Of a stretch of 64,000 nucleotides of DNA, positions 52,815 to 62,700 are shown piece after piece. The DNA is from Curvularia sp. ZM96 (lineage: Eukaryota; Ascomycota; Dothideomycetes; Pleosporales; Pleosporaceae). The notes beneath the pieces are model-generated. The model was not told the DNA's origin, searched no databases, and worked only from the letters and a program-made list of their open reading frames with translations. The stretch spans positions 3,968,001-4,032,000 of the forward strand of contig JAJGBQ010000005.1 in NCBI GenBank assembly GCA_022457065.1, in the 5' to 3' direction. The stretch's first letter is position 1; each line of letters begins with the position of its first letter. Position numbers and translations under genes: made by a program.

Positions 52815-54115
52815 GGTGCCATAGACTTGTGCTCAGAGGTGGATGGAGGACACAGTGCAGGTTTCGGGAGTTTTGTTTCCTATATCTAAGATCGGGACGC
52901 GTTTCCCGCTGATCTTGGTCTTTGCTTCTTCGACTTGTTCGCGTCCCGGATGTGGAGGCGGAGTGGTCAGGTGGGATTCAGTGCGCCCGACTCAGCCCCC
53001 AAGGCACGGATGCGGTCTGTAGAGAACACCGGTAAAAGGAACAGCGAAGTATGTGACTCCCAGCTCTTGCGAGTCGCGCACTGGGGCTCTCGGTGACGAG
53101 TTGGTGTTCGAGTGCTCGGCACGGTGACGTCGTTGGACCGATGGGTTGCTGATAAGGCACGAGGCGTGGTGGACGACAGCAAAAGGAAGCAGAACAATAG
53201 CGTCCAACAGCAGGGAGCGAAGTGCAAGAGTAAGAGAAAGAGAAAAGGTATAGAGAGAGAAAGAGAAGAGCAGCCTAGGCGTCAGAGAAGGGCAGAGAGC
53301 AACAGTCATCCGTGATCCACACAGCCGCCAGTCGGGGCTTGAGACAACCCGGGGCAGGCTCCCATGACTGGCGCCCGTGAGCAGGAATGGGACAAGCGCG
53401 GGCAAGGACCGGCTAGACCAGGCATGGGCATGATATGTTGGGGATACGACTCACACGCGTCGAGGGTGTGACTTGAACGGGTGGGTGTGGTGGGTGATAG
53501 ATAAGCCCTATCTCCACACAGCGGCGGCCGGGGGTGGGCACGCGATCTCTGCTCGCTTGGCCCTGCCTTTTGTCGTGTGCGGGTCCTTGGCGGCGGATCT
53601 CATAGAGCCCGCATCCGCCCCGCGACCTGCTGAATGGCTCGTCTTTCGTGAGACGAGATAGACGAGATGCGTCCGTCGCCTCACCTTTGGCCGTGGCCGT
53701 GGGATCGCCCCAGCGGATTGTGATTGTCGGCGGAACGTGGACCAAGACTCTCCGCCATCGGCCCCATCCGCACCCGCCTCATTATCGCCCACTAATAAAC
53801 ACCACTAAGAATCCGCCTCTGAAACGTAACGAGAATCCGGCCGTCTGCCCAATGCGGAAGCTATATGCCATGCTCGCCGCGGCATGGGTCTCTGCTAAAC
53901 TTTCTTTAGGTACTGTACATGTACAGCGACCACAAGATAAACGTGTGCTAATATCATTACAGGAACTAATCTACAGTGCGTGTGACGCTGCATATCTAGA
54001 CAACACCGCCGCCATTCTCGACCCTCGAGTATGCCCCTTGCTTCTGGGCCTTCCACCGAGGACTGCGCATCGTCAGCACGACCCAGCATGGGACTTGGCC
54101 AACCGAACCTACTCA
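52815..54115. other. Intergenic, no gene recognised
   Basis: About 1.3 kb from the PQ-loop gene start to the stop of the next minus-strand gene. It includes the PQ-loop promoter. Many overlapping short ORFs on both strands in a GC-rich stretch (53400-53800) look like chance. A purine run (aagagaaagagaaaagg) is at about 53230-53275. Confidence 0.5.
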
Positions 54116-54920
54116 CTAGAAGAAGTTCCTGAAGCCCACAATGCCCGCCGTCATGGCTGCGTATCCGCCCAGCAATCTTGACCAACTACCCTCCTGTCCG
54201 CAAGCCAGTGCCACCAGGTCGTACACCAGACAGCCGCCGAAGATCCAGTCGCTCACGCTCGCTGCAGCCGCAAAGCCCACGCCCGTCGCGACCTGCACAA
54301 GCGAGCTGGGCTCGACGCCCACGTAGTACGCGGCCGACGTGTTGTGCAACAGGTCCAGCACGCCAATGCCAGCAAACGTCTTTGCGACAACGTGTGTGAG
54401 AAAGTTGGGCGTTGAGCGCCTGTCGAGCGGCTCGAGCATCGTCGAAATGTAGCCCACCTGCGCCAGCGTATTGATAATGACAAAGATGTTCGATGTCGCT
54501 AGGTCGTTTGAATTCCAGAAGAACATCCAGGCTGCACATCCATGTTAGCGAATCCTCTTTTGTGAAACAGCTTGAGAGTGTTGCTTTCGACATCTCTGCT
54601 AGCTGCGTGTCTTCCAAGGTAAACCTACTTCCGATGCAAAAGTTGCCCAGACTGTAGCACCAGGCAAACTTGTTCATCATGGCGCATTCTTGCGCATTGC
54701 CGTCTTGCTTCCACAGCTTCCATAGCCACGCCAGCTGGAACAGTTGCTGGGGGAAAAAGAATGCTCCGATAAAGTACGGGTAGGGCGAGAAGGCGGCCAG
54801 ATTCCGGTTGTGGATATCCAGCATGTTTGGCGAGGAAAAGAGGCCATATTGCTGCGCCGCAAAGTCGTAGATGAAGGACGCAGGCGCAAGGTAGCGCACC
54901 GTCGACTGTGAGTTGCCCAT
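54116..54920 (-). CDS. Multi-pass membrane protein of unknown function
   Basis: Two exons on the minus strand, 54920-54629 and 54531-54116; 97-bp intron (GTAGGT, CTAAC branch, CAG), which closes the frame as GNFCIGTWMFFWN. 235 residues. Six hydrophobic stretches: PYFIGAFFFPQQLFQLAWLWKLW, NKFAWCYSLGNFCIGTWMFFW, ATSNIFVIINTLAQVGYI, VAKTFAGIGVLDLLHN, VATGVGFAAAASVSDWIFGGCLVYDLVAL, and LLGGYAAMTAGIVGFRN. The start MGNSQSTVRYLAPASF has Gly2 but lacks a clear myristoylation serine at 6. No known family is named by me; conserved fungal integral membrane proteins of similar size exist. Location in the cell unknown. Confidence 0.8.
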
Positions 54921-55818
54921 GCTGATGGCTGTAGAGAATAACTATGCTGTCGCGTCAAGTGTGTGGCCGTCCTGCAGAAACGTGTGGATATGCAATAGAA
55001 CAGGCATGCAGATGGAAAATGCAGTTCAAGATATGCAATTGTTGTCGGTCGTACATCGAAGACGTCATTGGATCCGACGATTCGATCTCAGGGTCCAGCT
55101 CCCGATTGCCGCGCCAACATCATGTCCATCATCGCAACATAACGCCCGTGTCTCGCACCAATATATGCCCCGACCAACTATCCGACGCTGTTTCAGACAG
55201 CGGTACACTCGGGCTCGGAGCTCTGCAGTTGCGAAGCTCCGGTTGATGGTTCTCTCTTAAACTTTGAAACCAGAACTGACTTGTCATGGTCCTCAAAGTT
55301 ACCTGGCCCAGAGTAACAATCTCAGAAACTCCTTTTTGGTCTCTTAGGCTATTTTTCAGACTATACAGTAATTCGGATGTATCAACTGCACACGGGTCTT
55401 TTTTGATGTTGCGCAAATCTATGAGTCGTGCGTCCCTGTCCTATCATGTGCGAGTGTGACATGACAAGCTCACAGCGGACAAAGCTCAAGAGCGTTATTC
55501 TTGGAGCATATCGCAAGACCATAGATACGACAAGACTTCACGATAGCAGATGTGTGGTGTTGAGGGGCTCTCGTCCTGTCCCACTACCCCACCATTAGCC
55601 TTATCGCGCCTCGTCTGCACCTTCCCTGTGCGGCAACACCCCCGCCTACATCACCCAAGCATTTCGTGATGCGCGACACACGCGGGTCTCGCCGTCTTGC
55701 AGACGACTTCGGCTCACACATCCTGCAGGCCCGAGTCTAGTCATATATCAATGCTACGGTCATAGCCACACACAGCCCTGAGCAAGCTACAGCAGACACG
55801 CGACTCAAAGCGACCACA
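54921..55818. other. Intergenic between divergent genes
   Basis: About 900 bp between two starts facing apart. Nothing gene-like; several 70-115-codon ORFs overlap without domains. Holds both promoters. Confidence 0.5.
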
Positions 55819-56946
55819 ATGGCAAACATCACTGTCGACTCGGCCGTCTCGCAGGATGACCTGGAAATCCCAGTATGTTGTGCACGTCTGACATTCTGTT
55901 CTCCATGTCTGACTTTATCAGCTCATTGACTTCTCTGCGTTCCTCTCTGGCGATGCCAATGCAAAGAAGCAAACTGCCGATGCCGTGCTGAAAGGCTTCC
56001 AGAATGCTGGATTCATCTACCTCAAGAACCATGGCATACCCCAGTCCACAGTATCATCAGTCTTCTCCCACTCGGCCAAATTCTTCGCCCGACCCCAGGA
56101 ACAGAAAGATGCATTGGCCTGGTATTCTGCAGCCGCCAACCGTGGCTACGTGACACAAGGGCGCGAAAAGCTCGTTGTGCTCGAAGAGACGGGAACCGAG
56201 GCTGAGATGCGTGCCCTGGTACCAGACTTGAAGGAGAGTATGGAAATCGGCCGCGACGACCAACCAGAGATGCCCAATATGTGGCCGACTGGGGATGACG
56301 AGGCCAAGGAATTCAAGGAGCAGATGATGAGCTTCTTTGAGACTTGCAAAACTCTGCATATGCATGTGATGCGTGCAATCGCGCTGGGCGTTGGGATTGA
56401 CGAGAAGTGGTTCGATGGCTTCACCGATGCTGGCGACAACACCTTGAGATTGCTCCACTACCCGGGCGTATCCAAGAGTGTTTTCAAGAGGAATGACGGA
56501 CAGCAGCAAGTCCGTGCTGGAGAGCACAGCGATTACGGTAAGAAAGATTACTACTAAAAAAAACCGACTCTAACAGAAAACTAGGTTCCGTAACCCTTCT
56601 CTTCCAAGACTCTCGAGGCGGTCTCCAAGTCCGCTCACCAAAGGGTACATTCGTCAACGCGACACCCATCGAAGGCACTATTGTGGTCAATGCCGGCGAC
56701 CTGCTAGCCCGCTGGTCCAACGACACCATCAAATCAACCAAACACCGCGTTGTGGAGCCACCGCCAAAACCAGAAGATGCAGACAAAGACGAGTACCCGC
56801 CAAGATACTCAATAGCCTACTTCTGCAATCCAAACTACGACCGCAAGATTGAGGCTATCCCAGGGACTTATGAAAAAGACGGAAGGAAATATGAGGATGT
56901 ACTGAGTGGAGATTACTTGATTCAACGGCTGACGGCGACGTATTGA
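55819..56946 (+). CDS. 2-oxoglutarate/Fe(II) oxygenase, isopenicillin N synthase-like
   Basis: Three exons, 55819-55872, 55922-56537 and 56585-56946 (introns 49 and 47 bp), phases match; 343 residues. N-terminal DIOX domain: IPLIDFSAFLSGD, GFQNAGFIYLKNHGI. C-terminal double-stranded beta-helix: LRLLHYPGV, then GEHSDYGSVTLLFQD with Fe ligands H220 and D222, VVNAGDLLARWSNDTIKSTKHRVV with H277, and RYSIAYF with R297 and S299 for 2-oxoglutarate. All catalytic residues are present. The group includes fungal oxidases of secondary metabolites, gibberellin-type and thymine-like enzymes; substrate unknown. No signal peptide, so cytosolic. No biosynthetic cluster around it. Confidence 0.95.
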
Positions 56947-57168
56947 GATTTTGGAGATACGGGTATAGGTATGAGTATATCTAGGTAGTTGGAAAAAGTA
57001 TAGTTTGCATCAAGTCCTGACAACAACATCTGCACATGTCTTGTGTTTTTTTTGGCTGTAAGGTGTGCGGATTTATCTGATGATCAGTTTCGAAAGAAGA
57101 ATTCAACATCCTTGAATAGCTTATAGTTATTAGCTAGATCCCGCGGACATGCGCTGAGCATTAATTCT

Positions 57169-57430
57169 TGTGAAGGGCTGCGCCCAAGTGCTCTATTACA
57201 CATAACTAGAGATCACGTGATCTCTTCTTCGTACAAACACGTGACAAAGTAAGAAGAGGTATAAGAAAGCCTTGTATATAGTTCTCTCTTTCCTCCTCTG
57301 TCTTTCTTCTTTTGAAAGATAGTCGAATGTGTACTCGTTAGTCAGGCCTCCACCCATAACAGCGGGCGCTCAATGGTCTCTTACCATGCGACCCGTGTCA
57401 GCGAGAGCTTCCTTGTCGTTACTTATAACA
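57169..57430. repeat. Probable LTR or retroelement remnant
   Basis: From TGTGAAGGGCTGCGCCC to GTTACTTATAACA, with a TATA-like region (gtatataaga-type) and a CT-rich run, as in LTR promoters. Its last 60 bases resemble the ends of the inner retroelement LTR (aatggtctc, tccttcgttgttacttgtaaca), so it belongs to a related family. The start is assigned only by the TG; no target duplication or second LTR is visible. A start site at 57350 with TAACA end is an alternative. Confidence 0.4.
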
Positions 57431-57672
57431 TAGAGTTGCGCAACTCTGGGCGGACCTGTCAGTGGCTAAACTAGAGTATAAGTATTGGGCTGAGATTCGG
57501 CTGGCAAATGGGTCAGGGTAGTAGGGCTGGCTTATTTAGTCATCTGACCCAGCTCTGGCTAGGTCAGCTAAGAGGTGGGTAGGGGCAGGGCTAGTTTATC
57601 TAGTACTCTAGTAAAATAAACTCTACTACTACTACCACTACTACGAGAAGTCTATGGAGAACAATGTTATTG

Positions 57673-57741
57673 TAGCATTATGGTAGTTGTGGAGAGAGTT
57701 GCGTTGGATTAGGTGGGGTGCAGCTTCCGAGTGGCGCACGT
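57673..57741 (-). mobile_element. Pogo terminal fragment
   Basis: On the minus strand it starts after TA (57742-57743) as ACGTGCGCCACTCGGAAGCT, then GCACCCCACCTAATCCAACGC and a region matching the leader before the transposase start (cat of the ATG at about 57680). This equals one end of a fourth pogo subfamily. The left border, 57431-57672, is unassigned. Confidence 0.65.
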
Positions 57742-57908
57742 TACAATCCACACGCACACTCGCTCCTAGTACCCTTGGCCACACTATCTAAACTTCATAC
57801 ATCACTTACATATAAAATACCCTGTGCAGCATCTACCTACCCCTGTAAGACCATCAACCCGCGGCTGTGCATGCTCCTGTCCGTCATTTTTGCCGTAGCC
57901 AGTTAGCC

Positions 57909-59653
57909 ATGGAGGCAGTTGCCTTGACAGCCGGCCTGATACCCCTCTTCCAATCGTGTTTCGACATCCACGATAAAATTTCCACAATACGGAACGCGAC
58001 TGTTGATATCCTAGATGTCCAGACGCGACTAGAGTTGGAAATGACAAAGGTCCGCTTGACAAAGTCTCACTTTGACAGGGAAACGCTGAACCAGCCGACT
58101 GCAGACTGGGTGGAATTGCAGCTAGAATACATTAAACGACTCTTGGAAGACGTGGATCATATCGTATCGAGAAATATCAAGAGCGATCGGAGCAGCAGTT
58201 TGGCGAGATCCGACGGTGGTGGTGGTGAGAGACACAGATTCTCGATGAAGCCCATGGAGCGGGTCAAGTGGGTTGCCAAAGATAAAAACAATGTTAATGA
58301 GAAGATGAGCCTGTTGCACGACTCTGTGGAAAGTCTTTGGTCCATGGTGTCAACGCTGGCCCAGCGAACGGCTGCGAGCTACAAGATGACAGGGCACATG
58401 ATCTCTACCAGAGATGAGACGGTGCTGAGCGCAGTTGCTGCCTTGCCGGCGCGAGAGTACTCGGGCATCGCTCGGGCGGCCCGGGTCAAGAAACTGCTGC
58501 TGCAGAGCCAAATGGTCAGTTCCTTTTTTCGGGATTTCATGCACCCTCGAACGTTTGAGCGAGAATAACCAAGAAACAAAAGCAGACGGTGAATGGAACC
58601 AGACCAGAGGGTGCAAGACTCGCAAGACGAACGCGATGGAAAATCAACGCCAATGCCATCCAGCTCACCGAGAATCGCAAATTTATCGACGTAACAACCG
58701 AGGTTTGGTCTGTCGGAGACTACCACACCCAGGGCGCTGGAGATGTTGCGGTCCTGATCGAGTGGAGGGGGCCTTTCATGGGCAACGCTGACACGGGCAA
58801 CCACGAGACTCGGCTGGACGAGCTCTGCGAGCTTCTTGGAGCCATGCATGTCGCCGAGGGCGATTTTCACGATGCCGCTAGTTTTGGATCATTTGAACGA
58901 AGCTCCCGTTTTGGAATGTTGAAATGCCTTGGGTGGATCACACCCCAAGGAACGTTCAATCACATTGGCATTGTCTTCCAATTTCCCCGTCCTGGGGCAC
59001 GACCTCCTCGATCTTTGCACCGGAAAATCAGGGATACGCGGCGGAACAAGAAGATTGCGCCGCCGCTTGGTGATCGGTTCGATCTCGCGTTTGGAATTTG
59101 CACCGTTCTCGCAAACATAGTCCAAGTGGAATGGACCCATCGGGCCGTGCGGAGTGAAAACATGCTCATCTTCGACGAACGCCTCATCAGAAACGTGTAC
59201 CTCGTCGGATTCACCTATGCTCGACCTGAGAATAGGTCCAGCGAATTCTCGGCCCTCCCCGATCGTCCTGACTTACTCCTGTACCGGCCCCCGCCGCCGC
59301 GCCAACAAACCAGCGGAGACACCGACGTAGACAGCGTAGCCTCTTTATCACTCGATGAAGCGCAACAAACACCTGCCGAGGACCTATACGGACTAGGTAT
59401 CGTCTTGTTGGAAATCGGGCTTTGGAAAACCGGCGACCGCATGATTGCGGAGGCGTTGGGTCCAGGCGCGACCGACGCGCGCAAGTTTCAGGCAGAACAT
59501 CTCGAAAAGTACGTTGCGCAATTGTCCGAACGCTGCGGTGAGATCTACCACGATGTTGTGAAAACGTGCCTGGCCCCGAGTTCTGACGAAGACGACTCGC
59601 TCAAAGAGAGCCTGGGCGAGATAGTATCCAAGCTGAGTCAGTGTAGAGCGTGA
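57909..59653 (+). CDS. HeLo-domain protein with C-terminal pseudokinase
   Basis: Two exons, 57909-58514 and 58586-59653; a 71-bp intron in phase 0. 557 residues. The start MEAVALTAGLIPLFQSCFDIHDKIS is the usual first helix of fungal HeLo/prion-inhibition domains (PF14479 type); helices continue (LDVQTRLELEMTKVRLTKSHF, WVELQLEYIKRLLEDVDHIVSRN) to about 200. From about 255 there is a kinase-like fold: VLIEWR (beta 3 with no Lys), LCELLGAMH, FDLAFGICTVLANIVQVEW, then THRAVRSENMLIFD (about 386) where HRD is HRA, LVGFTYARP (about 408) where DFG is GF, and EDLYGLGIVLLEIGLWK (C-lobe). The catalytic HRD and DFG Asp are missing, so it is most likely a pseudokinase. HeLo domains form membrane-acting cell-death executors in fungi (HET-S, HELLP) and resemble the N-terminal domain of MLKL. 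Here the pseudokinase may act as switch (inference). Adjacent transposon remnants are 165 bp upstream. Confidence 0.85.
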
Positions 59654-59778
59654 TACAATCTGCTTTTGAAAAGACATTAACATCCCGATCATTGTTATGC
59701 TTGCTCTGATTCTTTGCCTTGAATGCGTGATGAATTGTGTTGAACACTGTATGCATATGCAGCTAGTTCCCAGCGATC

Positions 59779-62700
59779 CTACAAACTTGAATCTGAATCC
59801 GAACCATCATCCTCATCCTCATCCTCATCCTGCTCCACATCATCCCGATAGCGATTTACTTCATCATCTTCAAACACTGTACTGACATCCACAGTAAGCG
59901 CAATCCGATCTCCCGTAACAAGCTCTCCGAATTTATACTTGTGTCCCCACCGCTCAATTTGACGATAAAACTGGCGCAAACTCATCTTCTCAGGATGGGG
60001 AATCTCTTGCTCGAGCTTTTGTACAAGGCTGCTGTGGCAAAGAAGGAGAAGCCCGTTGAGCAACGGTTCAGGCGCGATAGGGAGAGCAAAATCACGCAAG
60101 GAATAATTCGCAATCCAAATGACGACGAAAGCGAGAAGAACGAGCACGAGAATCGCGGTGAAAGAGATGTTGTTAACGCGGATGTAGTCGTCGAGTTGGA
60201 AGGCGTGAATGGCTACGGCTTCACTACTGTTCCTCCTTAACAGGTCTGTACGCTCCGCGAGTACGGTCACGTAGTTTGAGAAGAGGAGAGAGGCGTCGGC
60301 GGCTACGTTTGTCCAGTTAAGCAGCGCATGGTTGCCGGCGTAGTTCAAGCGATATAACATGTAGGAAAGAAGGTCGCCAACGAAATTTTCCGTGCTGAGC
60401 AGTGAATGCGCTGCCTCTGCCTCTCCGGCAGTGCTATCGAGTTGACCCGCCGAGGTTTCTAATCCGATGCTTATCTCATACGATAGCTTGTCGAGAGTTG
60501 ACTCGGGGCCAAGGGGTGCGTACGTTATGGGGAATGCGCTGCGTAGCTTCTTGTCGTCTGAGAATAGAGTCACCGTCCCAGCCTGTTTCCTGGCGATGGG
60601 GCGACAAAACAATCCGATGGATTGAGGCACGGCATTGAACATCATACTCCCCGTCTCGTCTGACCGATATCCCTCTCCATGCAAAAGGGCTATAGTCCAG
60701 TACACTTCAATGTTGCTTGTTACGGGGTCAGTCGCATTGTGTAGCCACCATCGGCTACATATCACCTCTCGCGAATCCTTCTCTTCAAGCCCCAATCCCA
60801 CTCCTTTGTGCTCCCGCAATTTCCCATCGCAAGGATTCTCCAGACGAGCCACTGGCAACCCATCATCAGTACCAAATCCGACATGGATTGACTCCACACG
60901 GGAGGGCTTTTTAAAAGGTTCATCAAGTCCCGATGACATTGTGAGATTTACAAGCGCATGTTTACATTCGAGTTTCGGGACGATTACTGAGGTATTGAAC
61001 GTCCAGTAACCGCGGGCATCGGCCGAGCCCAAGGCATCCAAATGAAGTGGAAGCATTGCAGCATGTGCAGACGACCATCTGGGCTGATATCGAGCAGTGA
61101 GAAGCTTGTCCATGGTGCTTGTGAGTGCAAGATCGAAGGACTTTTGGCTTAGTGGTCTAGATAATATTGAGCCTGCCTCCCATTGCGCGGAAGAGATTGT
61201 TTTTGTGACACTCAATGGATCTGCTCGCCATTCTGTATACCAAGCTCTGCTATACACAGCAGGAGCCATACAACCAAGCATTGCTACTATAGCGAGTGTT
61301 GCAACTCGCATGTGCTTGTTTCGTAACGCCGTCCAGAGGGGAAAGGTTGCGTTCCAATAATCCAAAGTGAATCCCAAGTGTGCTGGTTGAGGGGATTTGA
61401 GGGAGACCCAGGGCTGACGGAGGCGAAAGAAATTGTACATCTTTGGTCCGGTGTGATTCATGACAACGTACGCAAGTCCAGTTGGAAGGAGCATTGTAGG
61501 GAGAATCCAGAATATGCTTATCTCGCTTGATGTTGCGGTGTCGTCCGATAGGAGATGGTTCATTCGAAGAAGATGATCGTCGTTCATCTGAGTAGTATTC
61601 CGACACATCCATCCCCACCCCACCCAAGTGAACAGTATCGGGACGTGAAAAACCAAACAGAAAAAGAAGAGAACACTATCAGCACTATCGCGATCTTTTT
61701 CCGTGACGACATAGAGAATGCTTCTCATGTTATTCCATATCCAGCCTTTATATCCTTTTGGAATCTGCGGTTCGGGATTGTTTGCATGGACGAGATCTAC
61801 TCGTAGTCCACTGGATCCATCCTCTTTGTGAACCTCCCAGTGGCCGATGAGCATCTGCGGAGGCTCATCTATCTTCGCGGCATAAGCCTTGACGGAACGC
61901 AGCCAAGACGCAGCCTGGCTGAATCTGAGAAGACTTGCTCTTGCCGCAATGGATGATGTATCCCATTTAACCCTATACTCATCCCCGTAAGCTTCGAAAC
62001 AGAGCTGTTGCAGGTACAAGAGCTGGACAGTTAGCACGAAAGCGAATAGAGCCAAGAACAGCCTGTATGAAAGCCGCTTTGACAAGACTGAGCGTTCGGC
62101 TCTCCAGATCTGAACATCCGCAGATGTTTCATGTGGCAGGTTCGGTAGATTCTCTCGCAATGCCAATCCTGCGGCGGTCGACAGGCTAGCGACGAAAGAG
62201 TCACCAAGGAATCGACCCGTCATCAGCAAAGCCCCCACTGGCGTTGGTCGGCTCCAATAGATATCGTCAAATTCAGCACGGAGCTGGGCCAACTTCCACG
62301 CTCTTGAGTCATTCGAAAATGCTCTAGCCTCAGCCACAAACGCTTCATCCAGGCTGTCTTTGTCCCTAGAGCCCAAGGAAGACCATGATGTCGGGTCTTG
62401 CGCAGCTTTGAGAAAGCTGTCCAGGGATGGTATTCCTAGTTCACCGGAGGCGATGCCATGATTTCCAGATGAGAAGTTCTGTCCCCGATGAAAGCGGCCT
62501 CTTCCTTTCTTGGTAAGAGAAAGATCTATATCTTTTAGGCTATATTTTGCTCGACAACTCGCCGCCTGAATCTGATCTTGTCCTGGTGGTCTGTCGATTG
62601 GTGAGAAAGCTTGCCCTACGCCGGCGATGAGGAGTCGTGTCTTGCATTGCGAGTCGCCCTGTGCAGGTCTGATCCAGGTTGGTCGATAAGCTATCAAAGA

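Larger units (their letters stand above)
56947..57908. other. Intergenic mosaic of transposon remnants upstream of the HeLo gene
   Basis: 3' UTR of the oxygenase gene until about 57150, then an LTR-like piece and a pogo end (entered separately), then 165 bp to the HeLo-gene start with a cca/cac-rich leader. Between 57431 and 57672 is anonymous sequence with a tac-repeat (57614-57640). Confidence 0.55.

Noticed and set aside
55819..56946. Penicillin-type biosynthetic function for the IPNS-like gene
   Set aside because: Only the fold is shared; no ACV synthetase or acyltransferase is present in the window.
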